64,000 nt of DNA. Source: Triplophysa rosa. Taxonomy: Eukaryota; Chordata; Actinopteri; Cypriniformes; Nemacheilidae. Within the stretch, counting starts at the first letter, position 1. Each line of letters starts with the position of its first letter. Below the pieces are notes generated by a model that was not told where the DNA came from, did no database searches, and saw nothing but the letters and a program-made list of their open reading frames with translations. Below, piece by piece: positions 22,823 through 35,078 of this stretch. Made by a program: the position numbers and the translations under genes. The stretch is from positions 15,929,826-15,993,825 of the forward strand of contig NC_079907.1 of the NCBI RefSeq assembly GCF_024868665.1. Reading direction: 5' to 3'.

Positions 22823-24805
22823 GGTGATGTTTCTTGCTGTGGTTCCAGGTCAAACTGGATTCCACTGGCAAGAGCTTTGCTTGTGTTGGATTAAACATAA
22901 ATTTGAAAAAGTACAGAAAAGATAAGTTGGCTCTACATGGGTCACAACATTCTCATGTTTACACACTCATTCGGACTGTTATGTGTGTGACAGTCACCCT
23001 TTGGTGTTTCAAAGATGTGTTTTTCTAAGCATTGGCCTATACAGATAATGTTTGTCTTCAAGAGCCTGGGAGAAGCCGCGCCTGTTCTCTCGCTTGCGTT
23101 TTCCATGATATATCGTTCTAGATTGCCTTTACTCAGAAAAGCTTCAGCAGACGAAAAGTTCTTCGCGTCACTCGAAGTGAAAAGAAGCACAAGCGTGAAG
23201 GAATCTATAAGGTCATATGCTTTATAAGGTATTGCTATATTAGATGTGTTAGCTGTGGAAATAGCCTGCGTGTTATCAAACACCAGAGTAATCTAGGTTT
23301 ACAGCTCCTTTGGCGAGATGCGAGAACATTGCGATGTTTAACAAAATAAAATGCTGGTGACCTTAACTTCTGGAATAAGAAGTTTCTTCTGGAAATACCA
23401 CATTTTTTACTGTTTACTAATCACGGTCGCTTGCCAATTAGACAAACAAAACTCACCATATTAGTCCTTTGCTATTAAAACTTCTTCTAAACTTACATGT
23501 TAAGCTTGTGCCTTAGAAATTAGGCTTATTTATTCTATTATAATAATACATATCAGGCAGGGGAATCAAACAGTGCTTACGTCATGTGCTCAAGTTCCAC
23601 TGAAGGCTATCAGTATAATATAAACATCATTTAGTCTTCAGCAATCACGCGAATGTCAAAGCAACACTTCGAAGCTGTGTCCAAAATAAAGACTCGCCAA
23701 GATCCAAAACGCGAGTGAAACTGGCCAGTGGACCTGTAACTTTTCGAGGACTTGCATATGAGTACTTGAAATCACAATGGTAGAACCTCAACCTAAATTA
23801 AATCAATATACTATACAACAGTTAGTCCTGTTTCTTGAATCTGATTGGATGAAAGGCACTCCAATAGTGTGTACAGAACATATAAAAAAAAATATATATA
23901 TATATACATATATATATAAAGTAAATATACTATATAGGATATATAGAATTGTTCTATAACGTTAAGAATAAGCTATGGATATTGTGGGAGGTAGAGGTAA
24001 TGATGGCCAACCAAACAGCTAAATTCTGCATCTTACACTTGAAGTAAGCCTGTTTGAAATGAACTTTCAAACAAATGTACCGTAGACACCAAGGGTGAAA
24101 AAAATGGCAAATCTTCAAAGGTGCACACGGCTTTTGTTCTTTCCCTTGCTCCGTGTCCAGCGATAATCATAAATGAAAGTGGATAGTGATTTTTAGCAGA
24201 TCTTTCCACTTATGGTCCTTGTCAGAACGTTGAGGCCCAGAAGAGGCTCTCCTGTAACGTGTCACTTAAATGTTTGTTTGTCGGATTCCACTGGTGTGCA
24301 TCAGCGCATCGTCTCCGAGTTTCCATTTTTACCCCTTGCGAGAGGCCAGTTGAAGCAGGCAGTTGTTCATATCTAGCTTTTGTTTCATCAAGCTAATTGT
24401 TTTGGCCCCGGATGGAGACAATGTGAGCTTTCCAATGAAAAGCATACCCTCTATCTATTGATGTGCAATAGCTCTCTCTCATTTTAGTTCACAGTTGAAT
24501 TCTGATTTGTTAAGCTTCACTTTCTTATTTCCATAACAAATAAATGTAGCATTTTCTCGATGTGGAGTATACAGTTACAAAGTTGGGTGTTTATTCAATG
24601 GGCATACTTGGTGCTGTGAACTTTTAGAAAGTGAACTTTCTTAAAACCCACTTTTAACACGCTCACAGGTTTGTTTAATTTGTCTACTAACATTGTCCAA
24701 CAACGGATATACATGGATTATGAATTTTGTCGTATTTTTATGAAAGGCATGAACAACTTTAACATAGAAATGATGGCATTTTTGTCACTGTCATTTTTAC
24801 AACGG
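22823..24805. other. unique DNA with a short AT microsatellite
   Basis: A (TA)n-rich run lies at about 23886-23920. Otherwise no gene, RNA or clear element. Confidence 0.35.
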
Positions 24806-24808
24806 AAG

Positions 24809-24932
24809 ACTATTAATGCAATATCGCTCGAGTAGGAGTGTTATGGTGTTCAATACCAGCATGGCTGTGATCAGGTCAGAGTCATGAAGGCGAGGCCTCA
24901 GGCCGAGTGCCGATATTGCATTAATAGAAAGT
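24809..24932. repeat. foldback element
   Basis: CTATTAATGCAATATCG at the left pairs with CGATATTGCATTAATAG at the right. The interior is GC-richer (GAGGCCTCAGGCC). MITE-like, superfamily unknown. Confidence 0.65.
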
Positions 24933-25481
24933 ATGTTTTTTTAAATTATAAGTGGAAAATCTGTAAAACCCTATCATACATCGCCCTGACAATTGACAGT
25001 GTCATCTTCGGAGTCTTCAGTGTTGGTCGTTTTCGCTTCCCCACCTTTTAAAACTGTCAGATCTCAGTTCATGCATGAATTCAGAGACCTGCCAATTCCC
25101 TCTGACACCTCCAGAACATTTTGCGACCATTGCAGGCAGAGAATGTGCTCAATGCCAATCATAATTACTATCACCCCGCCGCTGTTTCCTGACCGGCTCT
25201 CTTTTGTTTACTCAAGTATATTTGAATGGAGAGTTGATTACTTCACTGTTTAAATAGTTGAGGGAAGGCATTTAACCAACTCACAGGCCATGAATAAAGT
25301 ATGTACTAATATTGAAGAGATTCGGCATCAAATCTGTCAGAAAACAACATGAGTCACAAGAACCATGACGCTAACAATAGGGTAAAGGCTAAACAAGAGG
25401 CAGTCAATTTACAGTGTTTTGATTAAAATGTGTTGTTTGTTTACTTGCTGCTTGATTCGAATGTGTATTTGAAGACATGAA

Positions 25482-25690
25482 AGGAAAAGTTCACCCAAAA
25501 CTTCTGTCATCATCTACCCTTATTTAGATCCAAACCAAAATGAAGTATCTAGCTGAATGTCTAGAAAAGCAGATCCATTCCTTCTATACAGAACTATAGA
25601 AAATAGCTTTTTGTTTCACACAAAACAAGTCACATTTACTGTATATGTTTAAATGATGACACAATATATGCCTGAAATATTCCTTTAGGA
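25482..25690. repeat. MITE family 1, degraded copy
   Basis: Left end GGAAAAGTTCACCCAAAAC and TCTGTCATCATCTACCC are recognisable. The right side is decayed but ends in ATATTCCTTTAGG. Confidence 0.5.
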
Positions 25691-26176
25691 TATTTGGAAA
25701 TGGTTGTCTGGGTCAACTCCAACTGTTGAAAGGGTTTGAAAACAGTATAAAGGCATAGACTTACAGCACCACAGATTCTGTAAATCTGAGAAACGTAAAA
25801 ACTTTTGATCTTTCTTTAGCTCTCTTCTGTAAATGTCCCATTGCTTTATTTGTACCATACTGTATACTGGTTTATTATTGTCAAGATAAGTGCTCGACTT
25901 AAAAATAAATACACAGTACAAACATAACCATTTTGAAATCTCAAGCATTTTTCTTATGAAAATGGAGTCACATATTTATATACATTAAGGTCACGTGTTA
26001 GGCCCTGTTCACACTTGAAGGAAAAGTTGACAATGGCGCTTTTTTAGTAAAAATGCTCGCAGGGTTGTGGTTACAAATAATTGTCGATTCCCAGTTTCGA
26101 TTCCAAAGTGAAACATTTAGATATTCCTGGCCAAATTCTCCCATTCGCCTCTATACATCATGGCCTCCTAATCATT

Positions 26177-26498
26177 GTTGAAACGTTTTCCAAATTCCAT
26201 TAAATATACAAATCTACGAGTTTATGTTTACTCTTTGGTTTGCAGTACCAAAAGGAATGAAACCTCTCCAAAGCAACACTGACTCGCAGAGAGAAGTCAA
26301 CGAGGTGAGACCGACCAAATTGCACTCGGACAGACATACAACATGATGGACAATCCCAACACCGAGAAACCAAAACGAAGATCTTTAGAAAAATATAGAA
26401 AAGCATGAATGGAAATTCATCTGAAAGATTCCAGGGAGGTCCCCCGTGTTTTGCTTGTGATGGGAGTGCTGTGTTAAAGGTTGTCACACAAACCTAAA
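26177..26498 (-). repeat. 322-bp dispersed repeat, copy 1, with a 95-codon frame
   Basis: Aligned without any gap to 28752-29073, with roughly a dozen substitutions. The minus strand has a 95-codon open frame from 26487 to 26200 (MTTFNTALPSQAKHG to KLVDLYI) that is intact in both copies. I do not recognise the peptide. It could be an ORF fortuitously kept in young copies, a SINE-like unit, or a retroposed exon. Confidence 0.7.
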
Positions 26499-26712
26499 TC
26501 ATCCCCATATGTACTAATTGACTTCGTAACTCTTTCCCCTCTCCACCAATAAGCTGGTGTGTCGTGGGCTTTCTGGCGCAATGTGGCTGCCGTTGTATCA
26601 TCAAGGTGGATGCTGCACATTGGTGGTGATTGAGGAGATTCCCCCCTTCGATGTAAAGCGCCTTGAGTTCCCAGAAAAGCGCTATATAAATGTAATGAAT
26701 TATTATTAATAT
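26499..26712 (+). mobile_element. L2-like retroposon 3' end
   Basis: Contains CTTTCTGGCGCAATGTGGC, then GGATGCTGCACATTGGTGG, then GTAAAGCGCCTTGAG and AAAAGCGCTATATAAATG followed by ATTATTATTAAT, the typical 3' end shared by fish L2 LINEs and their dependent SINEs. Only the tail is present. Confidence 0.65.
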
Positions 26713-26723
26713 TATATCAACCT

Positions 26724-27944
26724 GGGGTGCGTTTCCCATAAAACGACACAACTCGCTGGTTAACCACCATAGTAAGATGCATCATTTTGGAAATTAACAA
26801 TGTAGTTACGACTGTTTCCCGAAACCATAGTAACTCTGTCGGAGATCCATTGTTTGAACCAAGTTGGTTCAGCAATCTGGTTGATGTGAGGGAGTAATGA
26901 CGTTTACAAATAAATATGTTCAGATCGAATTAATGTCAAATTCTTGCTGTAAAAAACATACATTGCATTTAAGGACTACTTTTCTTATCCTATTATTGCT
27001 ATCTGTTGTTTTATTTCAGATATTTAATTCCTCATTCATGCGCACTTTTCAAAAAACAGCGCTTCTATTTTCTTGACAAATTAAAAGATGTAAGATTGAA
27101 TTTGTATATATTTAGAATGATGGATATGGAATGCACTGGATGTTGCTTGCTTACTGTAGTGAGATGCGGGGAAGAACCCAATTGCAGGCAGTGTTGAGGG
27201 GGTTAACAAAAAGGGTTTATTTTCCACAAATACAAAACAAGGACCCACGAGGGGGCAAAACAATAACAACCGTTAAACAGAGACAAAGACTAACTAAACA
27301 CTAGACTAACACAACACTTGACAAGAACTACACTAAACACTTACTAGACTTGATGGAGGAATTCACAAAAGGTCACAGGCATGAGGAACAGGAAGGCACA
27401 TGAAAGGACCGGCATACACACCATGGATCACAGCAAGAATACACCGCTCACACAATGACCGAACACATGACAAAGAAACATGAGGACTATATAAAGGGAA
27501 TAAAATCAAGATGGGACAGGTGCGGGGCATGAACTAATTAACAAGCAATAACGAGGGATACAAGAAGGCAGGAACAAAGACGCGACACCGGAGAGAGAGA
27601 GGATATGGAAGGCCAAAAGGGCCAAAACGTCTCTCTCCACATAAAATAAGGGATCCTGCCGTGATTCTGCCACAAGATCAAGAAAGACATGACAAGATGA
27701 GGCAGAATCACGACACTTACTTTGATCGAAAGCTTGAGGCATGTAAGTCTACTTGTCATAATAACAAGGAATGATGCTACTAACCACAGCTCTAGACCTG
27801 TAGTTCAGTCACGTAAATTTGCAATGCTGCTTGCGATTGATAGTTGGAACGATGGTTTTGGGAAACACTTAAATCGTTGAACTATGCTGGAACGACGGAA
27901 CTTGCGACCATAGTTGGCTAACAATGCTTTTGGGAAACGCACAG
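26724..27944. mobile_element. DNA element with GTGCGTTTCCCA ends, split by a solo LTR
   Basis: The left end (GGTGCGTTTCCCATAAAACG) is inverted relative to the right end (complement of CTGTGCGTTTCCCAAAAGC). Removing the nested LTR (27155-27715) leaves about 650 bp. No transposase is seen; superfamily not assigned. Confidence 0.6.
27155..27715 (-). mobile_element. solo LTR, family S, copy B
   Basis: 561 bp, reading on the minus strand, with TG...CA ends. Flanked by CTTAC at both sides (27150-27154 and 27716-27720), a perfect 5-bp target duplication. Similar to 57973-58578 and 59068-59644. There are no internal genes, so it arose by LTR-LTR recombination. It sits inside the DNA element listed above. 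Confidence 0.87.
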
Positions 27945-28751
27945 TATGTTCATTTAACCTGCTTATAGGCTGCTTTGCAAATATATATACATATATTTAT
28001 GAGCGCCGCTTTGTGCATACATACACATAACAACCATGTTCTGTCAGATTTATAACAATTTGAATTTCCATAGTTTAACTACAAATATCATGGTTAAACT
28101 GTTGTTACTATAATAAACCTATGGTAAATTTGGGGTTACTGTGCTTTACTACAAATACTTTAGTACAGAGGAATTAAAATTGTAATTATATTTCAAGTAT
28201 CTGATTCCTAACCTTTCGATTACGATTCCAGAATTGGAATTGATTTTCGATAAGTAGAAAAAAGTGTTACCAAAACCTGCCACTGTTACTGACGGTTTGG
28301 ATATATAGGCCTAAACATGAACACTGTTTGTAAATATGCACATTGTTACCCAGACAGAAACTGTGGCTGTGTGAAAGTATATAGCCAAAATCTCTTTAAG
28401 GTGTGTGTGGTGATTTTGTCAGATGTCGCGGTTATAAATCAGAACTGCCACAGAAACAGAAAATATGTAAATGAATCTTCAGAGAGAGCAGAAGCAAAAC
28501 GGTTCTGAAGTTGCAACTGAAATATGGCGTGATGGCGTCACGAATATATTAGTTGCCGTGTGACGTCATCCAGCTCCCCAGTTCCACAAAATCCAGAAGG
28601 AAATACTGCCTGACACTTAATATTGTATTTGGTGCATTTCAGAACCTTTTTTCTAGCCTGTCTTGAAATTACAGCAGTAATGTTCATTTTATGAAATACC
28701 ACCACTCCCAGACCACAGCTAACCATCGAATAATTGGATGTTGTCCGAAAC
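27945..28751. other. AT-rich DNA with a degenerate repeat
   Basis: Near 28040-28160 there are several imperfect copies of AACTACAAATAC and TGGTTAAACT type motifs, likely a decayed foldback element. Otherwise nothing. Confidence 0.35.
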
Positions 28752-29073
28752 GTTGAAACGTTTTCCAAATTCCATTAAATATACAAATCTACGAGTTTAT
28801 GTTTACTCTTTGGTTTGCAGTACCAAAAGGAATGAAACCTATCCAAAGCAACACTGACTCGCAGAGAGAAGTCAACGAGGTGAGACCGACCAAATTGCAC
28901 TCGGACAGACAGACAACGTGATGGACAATCCCAACACCAAGAAACCAAATTGTAGATCTTTAGAAAAATACAGAAAAACATGAATGGAAATTCATCTGAA
29001 AGATTCCAGGGAGGTCCCCTGTGTTTTGCTTGTGATGGGAATGCTGCGTTAAAGGTTGTCACACAAACCTAAA
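28752..29073 (-). repeat. 322-bp dispersed repeat, copy 2, with a 95-codon frame
   Basis: Same length as copy 1 at 26177-26498, in the same orientation. The minus-strand frame 29062-28775 is again 95 codons, with matching start and end and about 10 residue changes. Confidence 0.7.
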
Positions 29074-30289
29074 GAGAAGTACACCCACTGTAAACTTTCC
29101 GGGAGCTTTTTAAACACTGCTCGTGCCAGCCTTGAGAGCCGAACCCGAAGCATGGAGCTGCTGCAGATATGTCACATACCCGCTCACACATACGCACGCG
29201 CTGCTCGCCGTTTGCCAGCCTTGCAGGAGATTATATGGTTTCGTTGTATTTATATTACCGTATGTATTTAGATTACATGGCTTCTTTCTGTTTCGCAAGT
29301 TAAACACACACGGCATTATTCATGTTGGTGGAGGGAGACCTGTAGTGTACCACGATGATTGGTGGGTACTCGACTCCAGCGAGGGATGAAGACAGTGCCA
29401 CTGGAGGTTAAAACGGGACAGAGTAGTATCAGTGTCACTGCTAGACGCCTTATGGAGGAAATCAAAACACACCATTACTTAAAGCAAGACGGTGAAGATG
29501 TGGTATACTGATATTATACAGTCGGCCCCTGAAAGTAAGCACTGACGTTTGTGAGAATGTGAATATTATAAAAGACACAAGTCAAAACTTTGGTTATTTG
29601 ACTTGACAATTACGTTTAATGCCAAATTATCATTACTCCAGAATGGCGGATAAGAAGAGATACGCTGTACGTTGCCAAAAACAAGCCTTTTTTAAACATT
29701 TCTATCTATGTTCACAGGCCATGGTCATTTGACAAACAGCACGGGTAAAATGCAAAACTATGTCATCAATTTAGTAAAAACCAGAAAGGAGTTATTGTTA
29801 TCATAAAGTTAAAAATCTGCACGTATAACTAAGATAAATCAAGGGTTGCTTTTTTGACATGTGCGATACGCCGCGTACAGCACGAGGTCGGGAGGTCATC
29901 CCCAGTGTCAACGTCAGGAGCGGAGAAGCATTTACTGTGACAAGAACAATTCACGCCACCCAGAGTCAAGGGGAGGAATGGAAGAAACTGAATGGAAGAA
30001 ATTTACACAAGGACAAACATACCAGGCTTGATGTGTTTTCTGGCATGGCCTCTACAAGCAAAATCTTCAGTTTAATTGAGAGGACACAAAAGCATAGGGC
30101 CACCCTTGAATTTGAGTGTTGTTGAAATAGAAAAGGAGAGAATTCAATGTCGTCTTTAAGAACTATATGCTTTATAAGTTCTGAATAAAAGAAAACCATT
30201 GAATAGTGAATAATATACAGTGTAACTATTCAGCGAACCGTATTATCTGTATTTCTCAAACTTAGAAAGCTTACCGCTTAAGAAAGTAC
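29074..30289. other. mixed DNA, nothing certain
   Basis: A slightly GC-richer patch occurs at 29100-29470 with short open frames on both strands but no family resemblance. Confidence 0.3.
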
Positions 30290-30535
30290 ATTTTTACATA
30301 TTGATAACAATTTCTTTGTTTGGTTGAACACAGAGAAAATTATTTGGACGAATACTTCTTGGACCCCATTGACTACCATAATAGGAACAATTACAATGGT
30401 AGTCAAAAGAGCCCCAGAACTGTTTGCTGTCCAACATTCTTCAAAATATCTTCTTATGTGTTCAACATAATACAGTTTCGAAGGTGAGTAAATGATGACA
30501 GAATTTTTATTTCAGGGTGAACTATCCCTTTAAAC
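30290..30535. repeat. MITE family 1, partial copy
   Basis: The right end GGTGAGTAAATGATGACAG to GGGTGAACTATCCCTTTAA is intact. The left end is decayed. Confidence 0.75.
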
Positions 30536-31242
30536 ACTCTCCTCTAACTGTCAGTCTGTTACAAGTTTCAATTTCTGGATGACACGCAAACTTTTTGACA
30601 TCCATACAATTTGCAGTGAAAAAACAATCAAGCCATGCCTTCTATTTTTCGATATTCATTTCACTCAGAAAAACCTCACAATGTGGAAGTAAAGTTAATA
30701 GCAAGTTCTTCAGTTCAAATTGACTTTAAATTCTAGCATGAATTGAAAATTTTACAGAAGCCTAGAGCAAAACAGTTTTTTTTGTCTTTGAGGCCTAAAA
30801 ACAAGCATGATAACAAAATTCTGTTGTGATGTGATTTCTATTGAGGGAAATGACTAATAGATTTGTGCTACATGTCGTTTGGCGTAACTGTTTGGATACA
30901 GTACATATGCTGAACTACGAGATATCTTAATCTGTCTTGGCATTGGGGTCAGACAATTGTCATGCTTTTTCTTGGTGAAATTTGAGTTCCCTTTCTGTCG
31001 GTCTCTCGACGTTGTGTCGAACCGACAGAATGGGGTTTGTCTTGAGAACCTATCATCTTCTGAGTATTTAGAAAAGGCCAATGAAAATTGGCGAATGAAA
31101 TTTGCATGCCGGGCTCCTCCCCGGATGTCCGGGTATAAGAGGGAAGCCGGCGTGCTCATTCATTCACCTTTGGTCTGAGGAGCCTAAAGCATCCTCCCCC
31201 GACCGCTGGGGTGGGCGGCCAGTGTTGTGGCATGAGGGACAC

Positions 31243-31345
31243 AACGTCTCGTTCCCTCCATCAGGGAACCGAGGTTACATCCGTAACCAAGACGTTCCCT
31301 TTCTGTCGGTCTCTCGACGTTGTGTCGAACCGACAGAATGGGGTT
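31243..31345. repeat. DIRS copy 2 internal complementary region
   Basis: Cap A joined to cap B, meeting at AAGACGTTCCCTTTC. Here both halves are direct copies of the element's own termini, not inverted ones as in copy 1. Confidence 0.82.
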
Positions 31346-32087
31346 CCTATGGAAAACGCCACAGCACTGAGCCGCGTCACAATCTCTGCGGAGCGACGTT
31401 GACTGGCCTGGGCGAGTCAGACGAACACGCTAGCGCGAAATTATGACCTTCCAGTGGAGAGGAAGGGGGACCCAGAGCTTTCCACAAAAAGTTGGGAAGC
31501 CCCCTAACGCCGGCCGTCACGGGCGGAGGCCTAATTCTCTAAATGGCGAGAAGCCGCCCGGCACCGTACGGGCCACTGGGTAAGCATTATTCCCCCTGGG
31601 GGAAAAACGCTGCAGAGGCCACTACCTACCGTAGGGAGGAATTAGTGGAGACACCACATGGTCTCACCATCAGGGGAGAACTCATGGGAGGAATGTGCGG
31701 ACTGCAGGAGTTAACCGCAAGGTGGGAGTCCACCTGGGGAGGTCATGGGTTGCCAAGGTGGGAACCATTCATGAGGATACATCAGACGGAACAGCCCACG
31801 GAGGGGGGGTTACCACGTCTGGAGCACTAGGTCCGGTTAGAGCTATGTGGGAGATAACTCAACTGTTCCCCGGCCTAAGGGGGCAGGGCTGCTCTGCCCA
31901 GCCTGTCCCCTGGAAGGGTGCTTAGTGATGGATGGAATGCCTGTTCTTTACCCGAGGGGAAAGAAGTGAGGCGGGATCGCCACTGCTCCCCCCGGAGGGG
32001 GAAGGGCTTCCGCAGGCGTACGCCCTACCGGCTGCCGGTCCCACACCTTGCCAGGATGCGGGCTGACACCGGTTCCGCGCGTAGGTA

Positions 32088-32616
32088 TTAGAACCTCACG
32101 GAGTTGTTGGGCATAGCCCAACCCGCAGCTCTGCAGATGTCTGCCAGAGAGGCGCCCTGAGCCAGTGCCCATGAGCGGTGTGCCTCACTCCCAACGGGCA
32201 GGGGCAAAATGAGATCGGTATGCCCTAACGAGGGCATCCACGATCCAGTGCGCCAGCCTCTGTTTGGAGACAGCCCTCCCTTCTGCTGACCTCCGAAACA
32301 GACAAAGAGCTGCTCAGAGCTTCTGGGCTCTGCGTGCGGTCCAAGTAGAGGCGCCGTGCGCGTACTGGACACAACACGGATAGGTTGGGTCTTCCTCCCC
32401 GGTGGGGAGCGCCTGCAGGTTCACCACCTGGTCTCTCGGGAGAGTGGTGGGAACCTCGGGCACGTAGCCGGGGCGGGGTCTCAAGATAACGTGAGAATCC
32501 CGGCCCCGAGTTCTAGGCAATCTGTGGACACGGAGGGTGCTTGTAGATCCCCTACCCTCTTGGAGGTGAGCGCCATGCGGAAAGCCGTCTTTATCAAGAC
32601 TGAGAAAGAGCGGCAA
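32088..32616 (-). pseudogene. DIRS copy 2 tyrosine recombinase, broken
   Basis: Pieces: LRPRPGYVPEVPTTLP and NLQALPTGEEDP (32314-32616), then in another frame SSEQLFVCFGGQ and ASLADICRAAGWAMP, NNSVRF (32088-32372). The order is the same as in copy 1. The usual HSTR box is replaced by sequence reading EAHRSWALAQG, consistent with a small deletion. Not functional as it stands. Confidence 0.8.
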
Positions 32617-33146
32617 CCCCGAGAGGCTCGAAGGGGGCGGGGCCTCTTGAGGCCCGCCACCTAGGTCGCAAGAGGGTACGGAGCGCGGGTAAGGTGGTCA
32701 CCCTCTCGCGCCCCTTAGGAACCTAATGACCAGGTCGTGCTGTCCCAGAGGCTACCCAGCACTTGGGTCATGATGAGCGGCCGTAGCGGCTACATACATT
32801 CCCAGTGTGGAGGGGGAGAGGTTACTCCCCCGTCTCTCTTGAGGACGGGACAGCTCGTACCCGACCGAGCAACTCCGCGGGTCTTCTCGCCGAGAAGAGC
32901 ACCAGGACGAGAAGAGGCGCCACCTATGGGCGTATAGCCGCCCAGTGGCCGAAGCCCTAGCCTGAGTGACGTCCCAACCGGACCGGGGGTGGGTCACTCA
33001 GGATCTCCTCGTCCCGTCCAGACATGGAGACCAGGTTTTGCCTGGGATGCCGTAACGTGCCCCTTCCCCTGGGGAAGCTGTTCGCCAGGGGGAGCGGCCA
33101 GGGGGGAGTTGTTGTCAGAGCCTCAGCTCCGAGAACCAAGTCCTGG

Positions 33147-34680
33147 TTAGGCCAAAGGGGCGTAACTAGTACCACTTGATGCTCCTCTTCCCTGGCCTTG
33201 CACAGGACCTGTGCAATGAGGCTCACTGGGGGGAAGCGTACTTCCGCTTGTCCCGCGGCCAGCTGTGCGCAAGGGCATCCGTGCCGAGGGTACCTCGGAC
33301 AGGGAGTACCAAAGCGGACAATGGGTGGAGTCCGGGGAGGCAACAGGACCACCTGTGCCTGGCCGAACTGCCCCAAATGAGCCGGCTGCGCGGGGAGGGA
33401 GTCGCCACTCTCCGCGAGGCGTCGACTGACGAGAGAGCGCATCGGCTGTCTGGTTCAGGACGCCTGGGATGTGTGTGGCTCGCAGGGAGCTGATCACCTG
33501 CTGACTCCAGAGGAGGAGGCGTCGGGCGAGTCATGTTAGCTGCTGTGAGTGAAAGAATACGCCACAGCAGCTGTGCTGTCCGACCGGACCAGCACGTGCT
33601 TCCCTGCACGAGAGGTAGTAGCCTCCTCAATGCAAGTAGCACAACCAACAACTCTAGGCAGTTGAAATGCCAACGCAGGCGGGGGCCCGTCCACCGCCCC
33701 GACACTGCTTGCCCGTTGCACACGGCACCCCAACCTTGCAGGGAGGCATCCCAAAGGGGACCCCTGTCCGCAAGAAGGTCATGGAGACCAGGGGGTTAGG
33801 GTGTGTCGGCAGAAAAGCGTGTGACCATACGCCTGCTGCCGGTGTGCCACGCTCTCCAAGGAACTTGACTCTGCAGCCAGTGTTGGAGCGGTCGTATGTG
33901 CATCGACCCGAGGGGGACCACCCCCGCCGAGGATGCCATGTATCCCAGGAGCCTCTTGTTACAGGGGGACCGCTGACTGTCTGATCTTCAGGCAGTTCAA
34001 CACTGATCGGGCGCGCTAGTCAGTCGCGCTGCCTCTGGGAGGCCGCGAGGGTGCGGGCTTCCTCGTCGCGGGTCTCGCGCCCCCCGCGGGGGGTGAGCGG
34101 GGCCGCTCATGAGGACAGAGTCGAGTTCCATACCGAGAAAGAGGACGCTCTGCACCGGGGAGAGCTTGCTCTTCTCAGTTGACCTGTAGCCCCACCGATC
34201 TAGGTGCCGGAGCACCAGGTCCCTGTGTGTACACAACAGATCTCGAGAGTGCGCCAAACTGAGCCAGTCGTCGAGATAGTTTAGTACCCGCACACCTCCT
34301 TCCCTAAGGGGAAGGAGGGCGGCTTCCACGACCTTCGTAAAGACTCGTGGAGACAGGGACAGACCGAAGGGGAGGACCCTGTACTGATATGCCCGTCCCT
34401 CGAACACGAACCGTCGGAACGGCCGATGTCGAGGGAGGATCGAGACATGAAGTACGCGTCCTTCAGGTCGATTGCCATGAACCAGTCCTGACACCTGACG
34501 GACGTCAGGATGCGCTTCTGCGTGATCAACCTGAAAGGCAGCTATTGTGTAGGTGCCTGTTCAGAACACACAGACCCAAGATAGGGCGCAACCCCCCGCC
34601 TTTCTTGGGGACAATGAAGTACAGGCTGTAAAACCCGTTGAACATCTCGGCTGGTGAGACGGGCTCGATCACTCCCTTCA
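33147..34680 (-). pseudogene. DIRS copy 2 reverse transcriptase/RNase H, broken
   Basis: Motif A (MAIDLKDAYF, near 34470) is followed at once by a one-base loss; the following frame gives HRPFRRFVFEGRAYQ, YRVLPFGLSLSPRVF and LNYLDDW (YLDD at 34267-34278). RNase H pieces occur further on (LELLVVLLALR near 33650, then RATHIPGVLNQTADALSR near 33470). The RT core 33997-34494 is the longest uninterrupted part. At least three frame changes break the gene. Confidence 0.87.
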
Positions 34681-35078
34681 CCAGAAGGGTGGCGGCCTCG
34701 GCCCGAAGTACGGGAACATCCTAGCCTCTGACTGAGGTATATCGGATGCTGAACTTGGCGGGCGTGAGGCGACTGGATCGCGTAGCCGAGACGGATCGTC
34801 TTCCCTAGCCAGCCTGACAGTCTGGGAAGCCGGACAGGCTCCCAGAAATGAGACGGGGACTAAAGGTACGATCTTTTTCATCGTCCCCCCGGGGGGTGGT
34901 TCGATGGCTAGCAGTACGGATTCCTTGCCGGGGGAGGTCCCCCGGGGAGGAGATCGGCTCTGCTGTTTTTCCTGCCTGGCGACTGCGCAGCTCAACGCAC
35001 TGTCTGACTGAGAGTGCTGAGGGCTGGTGTTTATACTCGACATTGCGCTTCGCCATGACGCAACGTCGAGTTTGCCGT

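Noticed and set aside
23886..23920. TA-rich run as a possible regulatory site
   Set aside because: Ordinary microsatellite.
24993..25253. 86-codon plus-strand frame with CDHC
   Set aside because: A single CxxC-like pair is not enough for a zinc finger; nothing else supports it.
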